Program-made: the position numbers and the translations under genes
Shown here: piece by piece, positions 6,001 through 8,228 of the stretch
How positions within the stretch are numbered: the stretch's first letter is position 1
Layout of the letters: the number at the start of each line of letters is the position of its first letter
DNA from: a bacterium
GTDB taxonomy: Bacteria > Hydrogenedentota > Hydrogenedentia > Hydrogenedentiales > SLHB01
Assembly: GCA_024231375.1 (NCBI GenBank)
Contig: JAAEQP010001162.1
Coordinates: forward strand, 1-8,228
Length of the DNA stretch: 8,228 nt
Direction of reading: 5' to 3'
Notes under the pieces: generated by a model
The model's input: only the letters and a program-made list of their open reading frames with translations
Told to the model about the DNA's origin: nothing
Database searches by the model: none

Positions 6001-8228
6001 CGGCGGCATTGATGTGGAGGCCAACGGTTCTGTGGATCTGCTTGCCACGGGCGTGCTGTCGGCGGGCTCTGACAAGAGCATTGCGGTGACCACGTCTTCC
6101 GGTAGCATCACCATAGACGCGGCGGCCACAGTGACCTCCCCAGGCTCTGGCGGCATTACGCTGGAAGCGGCGGGTAATGTGGATGTGGAACTTCCCATCC
6201 TCAACGCCGTCAGCGGCGATGTGGTCCTCACCTCCTTTGGCGGCAACGTGGATGTGGTTGGCATTACGGCCAATGACGCCACGCTGACGGCACAGGGCAA
6301 TGTGACGAGCACGGGAGTTGTGACGGCAGCGGGCGATGTGGTTTACGACGCCCAGGGCACGGCCAAGAACACGGGCGCCATCGGCGCGGCAGGCAGTGTG
6401 ACCATCACCTCCAATGCTGCCGGTGCAGCGGCAGTGGATGTGGATGCGGCCATTACGGCAGGTTCGGGCGATGTGACGCTCACGGCCAACCTGGGCAACG
6501 TGGATGCGGACGCCAAGGTGACCTCCACCAGCGCGGACGTGATCATCACGGGCCAGCAGGTGGATGTGACGGCGGTGTCGGCGGCTTCCGGTGACATCCG
6601 GATGACGGCCACAGATACCTCGGTGACGGCCACGGGTCTGGTGGCAGCCGGTTCCAATGTATTGATCGGCGCAGACACCAGCGTGACCGTGGGCCAGGTA
6701 ACGGCAGGCAATGACTTCCGCGTGGATGCGGGCACCACCTTCCAGAACAATGGCACGGTGGTCGCCACGGGCGATGCGGTGGTGGTGGCTCAGGATCAGT
6801 TGAAGGTGGGGGCGGCATTGTCCGGCGCCACGGTGAGCCTGGAGTCCACGGCTGCGGACCTGGATTTGAATGCTACGGTGACGGCCACGGGCGGCGACAT
6901 GTCCCTGAAGGCGGCTACCAATATAGTAGGCACGGCTCTGATCAGCACCAAGACCGGCGACATCGTTATGAACGCGGGTTCGGCGGTGACGGTGGGTGCG
7001 GTGACGGCTGGTACCGCGGGCAGTGGCGACATTGTAGCGGTTGCGGGCACCACATTCGCTAACAGCGGTGCGGTGACAGCCAGAGGCGACATCACGGTGG
7101 ATGCCGACACTTCCATCATAACCAACGGCGGCGTGACAGCCACCGGCGGCGATGTGGACTTTGTGAGTGAAGGTCTGATCCAGATCAACTCGGCCCTTTC
7201 TGGCGGCACGGTGGATCTGAACTCCACGGCTAACGCGGTGGATCTCCAGAACACGGTGTCTTCCACGGGCGGTGCAGTGATCATCACAGCGGCCACGACC
7301 ATCGACTCCAAGGCGGCCACCGGTACCATCACGGCAGCCACCCTGGCTCAGTTGACGGCCGGCGGCGCCATCACCTTGCTGGACGGAGTGGGCGCCAACA
7401 GTATCCAGATTCTCAGCCAGACGGGCGGAGTGTCTGTGGAAGCGTTGACGGCCGCCACCGGCGACTTGACGGTGAACGCGGGCGCAGGGGCCTTTGTGAC
7501 CAACACGGCTCTGGTGCAGGCCACGGCTGGCGATGTGATCATCACGGCTGACGGCGGCATCACCACGGGCGCGGGCGTGACGGCCACGGCCGGGGACTTG
7601 ACCCTGACCAGCGCGGCAGCCATTGATACGGCGGGCAATGCTCTGACGGCGGGATCTGACATCAACGTGAACGGCGGCACCACGGTGGATCTGGATGCGG
7701 TGACGGCGGGTGCAGCGGTGTCGGTGACGGGCGTAGGCGCGGTGGATCTGGACGGTGCGGTAAGCGGCGCCACAGTGAACATTGAGTCCACAGGTTCGAA
7801 CCTGGATATTGGCGCCACGGTGGACTCCACGGGCGGCGCTCTGACGTTGATCGCGGCCACCGATATAGCCACCACGGGCGCAGGCGCGCCAGTGCTGACG
7901 GCCACGGGCGGCGACGCCACCCTGACGGCTGGCGGGTCCATCACCCTCATCGACCAAATCCAGTCCACGGGAGCCGCCGTGATCCTGACGGCAGGCAGCA
8001 ACGTGGCTGTGGAGCAGGTGGATGCGGGCACGGACGTGTTAGTGAACGCCGGCGGCACCTTTGGTAACAGCGGAGTGGTGACGGGCGCGGATGATGTGAA
8101 CATCTCCGCTGACGGCGGCATCACGGCAGGCGCCGATATAGCGGCCACTTCCGGGGATCTCTCCCTGACCAGCGCGGGCTCCATTGATACGGCGGGCAAC
8201 GCCCTGAGCGCGGGCTCTGACATCAACA
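1..8228 (+). CDS. Giant beta-solenoid surface/secreted protein, filamentous-haemagglutinin-like (partial at both ends)
   Basis: Reading codons from position 2, I found no stop through 8227, giving 2742 residues; bases 1 and 8228 belong to codons cut by the window edges. No start codon, signal peptide, secretion domain or stop is visible, so this is an internal part of a larger gene. The translation is dominated by Gly, Ala, Thr, Val, Asp, Asn and Ser. Alternating patterns of the type V-x-I-x-G/A-x-V-x-A-x-G repeat throughout, as expected for stacked coils of a right-handed beta-helix. I found no Cys and only about seven Trp. Three regions can be seen: long-coil solenoid (residues 1-1014), irregular Asp-rich middle (1015-1952) and short-coil solenoid (1953-2742). 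Families with this build are known as large exported adhesins or exoproteins in Gram-negative bacteria, often delivered by two-partner or type I secretion. Export, adhesion and biofilm roles are inferences here. An S-layer or extracellular matrix protein is an alternative. The coding call is very secure; the function is only at class level. Confidence 0.93.
2..283 (+). repeat. Leading coils before the first complete super-repeat
   Basis: About three coils precede the first super-repeat. They include strands VIVGANG and INIAGAA and end at a Trp-containing turn (D-A-W-G-N-D). The segment is cut by the window start, so it is probably the end of an earlier super-repeat, but that cannot be shown from here. 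Confidence 0.5.
284..1012 (+). repeat. Region A super-repeat, copy 1 (243 residues, about 8 coils)
   Basis: It opens with VIITGDV, the equivalent of VTIYGNV, VMIKGDV and ITIKGDV that open the next three copies. It closes with a coil containing VGVNGTVLAKGG, which matches IDTNGTVLAKGA and VGSNGSILANGT at the ends of copies 2 and 3. It has one coil fewer than the next two copies and its middle is the least similar, so the boundaries at both ends are firmer than the internal alignment. Confidence 0.6.
1013..1792 (+). repeat. Region A super-repeat, copy 2 (260 residues, 9 coils)
   Basis: The opening coil VTIYGNVQSGTG is followed by VDIDAKDMVIVGSNG and the phrase G-S-G-I-T-L-G-S-V-N-I-N-A-T-G. 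The same order appears in copy 3 as VMIKGDVQAGTG, VNIDSMDQVIVRSGG and G-S-G-A-T-L-G-S-V-D-I-D-A-T-G. Later coils VTIANGANVQATG and VSIDGNVQAVG also match copy 3 (VTVTNGANVLATA, ILVDGNVKAVG). Nine coils can be counted in each, in the same order. Confidence 0.78.
1793..2560 (+). repeat. Region A super-repeat, copy 3 (256 residues, 9 coils)
   Basis: It is collinear with copy 2 coil by coil. The best preserved pieces are the opening coil with the following S-G-A-T-L-G-S-V phrase, and the last three coils ending in VGSNGSILANG. At DNA level the run aacggcgccaatgt is shared between about 1546 in copy 2 and about 2314 in copy 3, about 770 bases apart and in the same frame. Confidence 0.78.
2561..3043 (+). 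repeat. Region A super-repeat, copy 4, degenerate and truncated
   Basis: It starts with ITIKGDVTAGTGAG, clearly homologous to the opening of copies 2 and 3, but the following coils (SISTTNAST, VDIQGPINV, VTMGVSGDI, ITMADGALI, ILLGGLVTT) drift away from the template. The array runs into region B after about six coils. The most economical reading is that this is the worn edge of the array. Confidence 0.55.
3143..3340 (+). repeat. Ile-Gly module, copy 1
   Basis: The order is D-L-I-G, a charged insertion (R-V-K-N-D-D-V-M-E-D), the loop D-T-D-G-T-G-N, then A-I-D-T-Q-M-H-S-L-I-V-V-T-D and I-S-I-D-N-T-G. The same order of Ile-Gly, an Ala-hydrophobic-Asp strand, a Leu-containing strand and a final beta strand with Asn-Thr is seen at 4991 and 5630. 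Related modules recur in many giant haemagglutinin-like proteins; that comparison is from memory and was not searched. Confidence 0.5.
3215..3235 (+). other. Asp-rich loop D-T-D-G-T-G-N, candidate calcium site
   Basis: A D-x-D-G-x-G-N spacing resembles the short calcium loops common in secreted repeat proteins. A second Asp/Asn cluster (D-G-N-D-G) follows about 20 residues later. Binding is inferred only from side-chain spacing. Confidence 0.35.
3929..3949 (+). other. Asp-rich loop D-L-D-A-D-G-N, candidate calcium site
   Basis: This is the closest match in the window to the D-x-D-x-D-G core of EF-hand or dockerin-type calcium loops. It lies between beta-strand patterns (LTVQ before it and MVING after it). 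No helix-forming flanks are evident, so a true EF-hand is unlikely; a surface calcium loop is the more modest reading. Confidence 0.4.
4721..4747 (+). other. Asp-rich loop D-L-D-G-V-G-G-G-N, candidate calcium site
   Basis: Two Asp residues spaced D-x-D are followed by a glycine run and Asn, then the strand ITVTA. The glycine-aspartate character recalls RTX-type nonapeptides, but it is a single copy and not a tandem array. Confidence 0.3.
4991..5107 (+). repeat. Ile-Gly module, copy 2
   Basis: The sequence reads A-I-G-T-A-S-D-A-I-D-I-D-A-L-V-V-D-S-T, then A-T-Y-I-N-N-T-P. It lacks the long charged insertion of copy 1 but keeps Ile-Gly, the A-I-D strand and the closing Tyr-Ile-Asn-Asn-Thr strand. 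It is preceded by a G-D-S-G-G-E-V-V-D-T strand pair like those ahead of the other copies. Confidence 0.5.
5396..5413 (+). other. Asp-rich loop D-L-D-K-N-G, candidate calcium site
   Basis: D-x-D-x-N-G is a permitted variant of the calcium-loop core. It follows the strand VYLVA and precedes G-V-G-S-F-I-Q. Function is inferred from residue spacing alone. Confidence 0.35.
5630..5773 (+). repeat. Ile-Gly module, copy 3
   Basis: The sequence reads G-T-I-G-A-A-A-A-P-G-A-L-E-F-D, then T-T-R-L-D-A-D-T-S-Q-G and D-M-Y-L-A-Y, closing near I-G-L-L-N. It sits just before the start of the short-coil solenoid and may form the transition into it. Similarity to copies 1 and 2 is at the level of motif order only. 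Confidence 0.5.
5858..8227 (+). repeat. Region C: short-coil beta-solenoid (coils of about 19-22 residues)
   Basis: Residues 1953-2742 split into about 38 coils, most starting D/T/A-V/I/L-x-[VIL] (DVVLTS, DVTLTA, DIRMTA, TVSLES, DITVDA, DVIITA, DLTLTS, DINVNG, TVNIES). Each contains a second strand and ends with V-x-A/S-x-G. Most hand-counted coils are 19-22 residues with a few of 25. This length matches the roughly 20-residue coils known for the FHA-type right-handed beta-helix. Pro, aromatic and basic residues are very rare, so the stack is likely smooth and acidic. The solenoid continues at least to the window edge. Confidence 0.82.
7532..8092 (+). repeat. Nine-coil block of region C (187 residues), start of a tandem duplication
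   Basis: The block starts with DVIITADGGIT and contains DLTLTS, then A-I-D-T-A-G-N-A-L-T-A-G-S-D-I-N. The same series restarts 561 bases later at 8093 (DVNISADGGIT, DLSLTS, S-I-D-T-A-G-N-A-L-S-A-G-S-D-I-N). Nine coils lie between the two starting points. Confidence 0.7.
8093..8228 (+). repeat. Beginning of the next nine-coil block, cut by the window edge
   Basis: Bases 8165-8227 align without gaps to 7604-7666 with 55 of 63 identical by hand count. Only the first two coils or so of this copy are inside the window. Confidence 0.65.

Noticed and set aside
3704..7957. Minus-strand open frame of 1417 codons
   Set aside because: It is the codon-aligned complement of the real gene and its product is a low-complexity His/Arg/Gly/Ala-rich mirror of the sense repeats. 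It starts at a TTG with no plausible upstream signals and stays open only because sense TTA, CTA and TCA are avoided.
7348..8226. Minus-strand open frame of 292 codons at the right edge
   Set aside because: Same artefact as above: its repetitive Pro/Ala/Val/Ser translation follows the sense coil period, and the sense frame is fully open here.
1..8228. A multi-gene novel system such as defence, biosynthetic or secretion genes
   Set aside because: There is no second gene in the window. Everything visible belongs to one structural repeat protein, and any partner secretion genes would lie outside.

Overview
The whole window lies inside one very large protein-coding gene on the + strand. The frame whose first complete codon is at position 2 runs to 8227 (2742 codons) without a stop. 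It enters and leaves the window open, so neither the start nor the stop codon is visible. The visible protein part is roughly 260-270 kDa. It is rich in Gly, Ala, Thr, Val, Asp and Asn, I found no cysteine in a hand translation, and almost all of it is built from repeated short beta-strand turns. This is the signature of a giant secreted or surface beta-solenoid protein (filamentous-haemagglutinin-like exoprotein or adhesin). The exact family, secretion route and ligand cannot be fixed because both ends of the protein lie outside the window.

Layout. Region A (2-3043, residues 1-1014) is a solenoid with long coils of about 25-33 residues. The coils are grouped into tandem super-repeats of 243-260 residues, starting at 284, 1013, 1793 and 2561; the last one is degenerate. 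Region B (3044-5857, residues 1015-1952) is less regular. It holds most of the charged, aromatic and proline residues, several Asp-rich loops that look like calcium sites, and three copies of a module with an Ile-Gly core. Region C (5858-8227, residues 1953-2742) is a compact solenoid with coils of about 19-22 residues. In it one distinctive coil type (Phe-x-Asn-x-Gly) recurs at spacings that are whole numbers of coils. A block duplication at its 3' end suggests that the repeats continue past the window.

Organism. High GC, G/C-ending codons and a cysteine-poor giant repeat exoprotein suggest a Gram-negative-type bacterium. Comparable giant genes occur in several phyla, and I cannot name the taxon from this stretch alone.

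No other genes, RNA genes, mobile elements, CRISPR arrays, promoters or terminators are supported, and there is no intergenic DNA. Long open frames on the minus strand (up to 1417 codons) are shadows of the real gene. The two longest are exactly codon-aligned with it and stay open because the gene almost never uses TTA, CTA or TCA codons.
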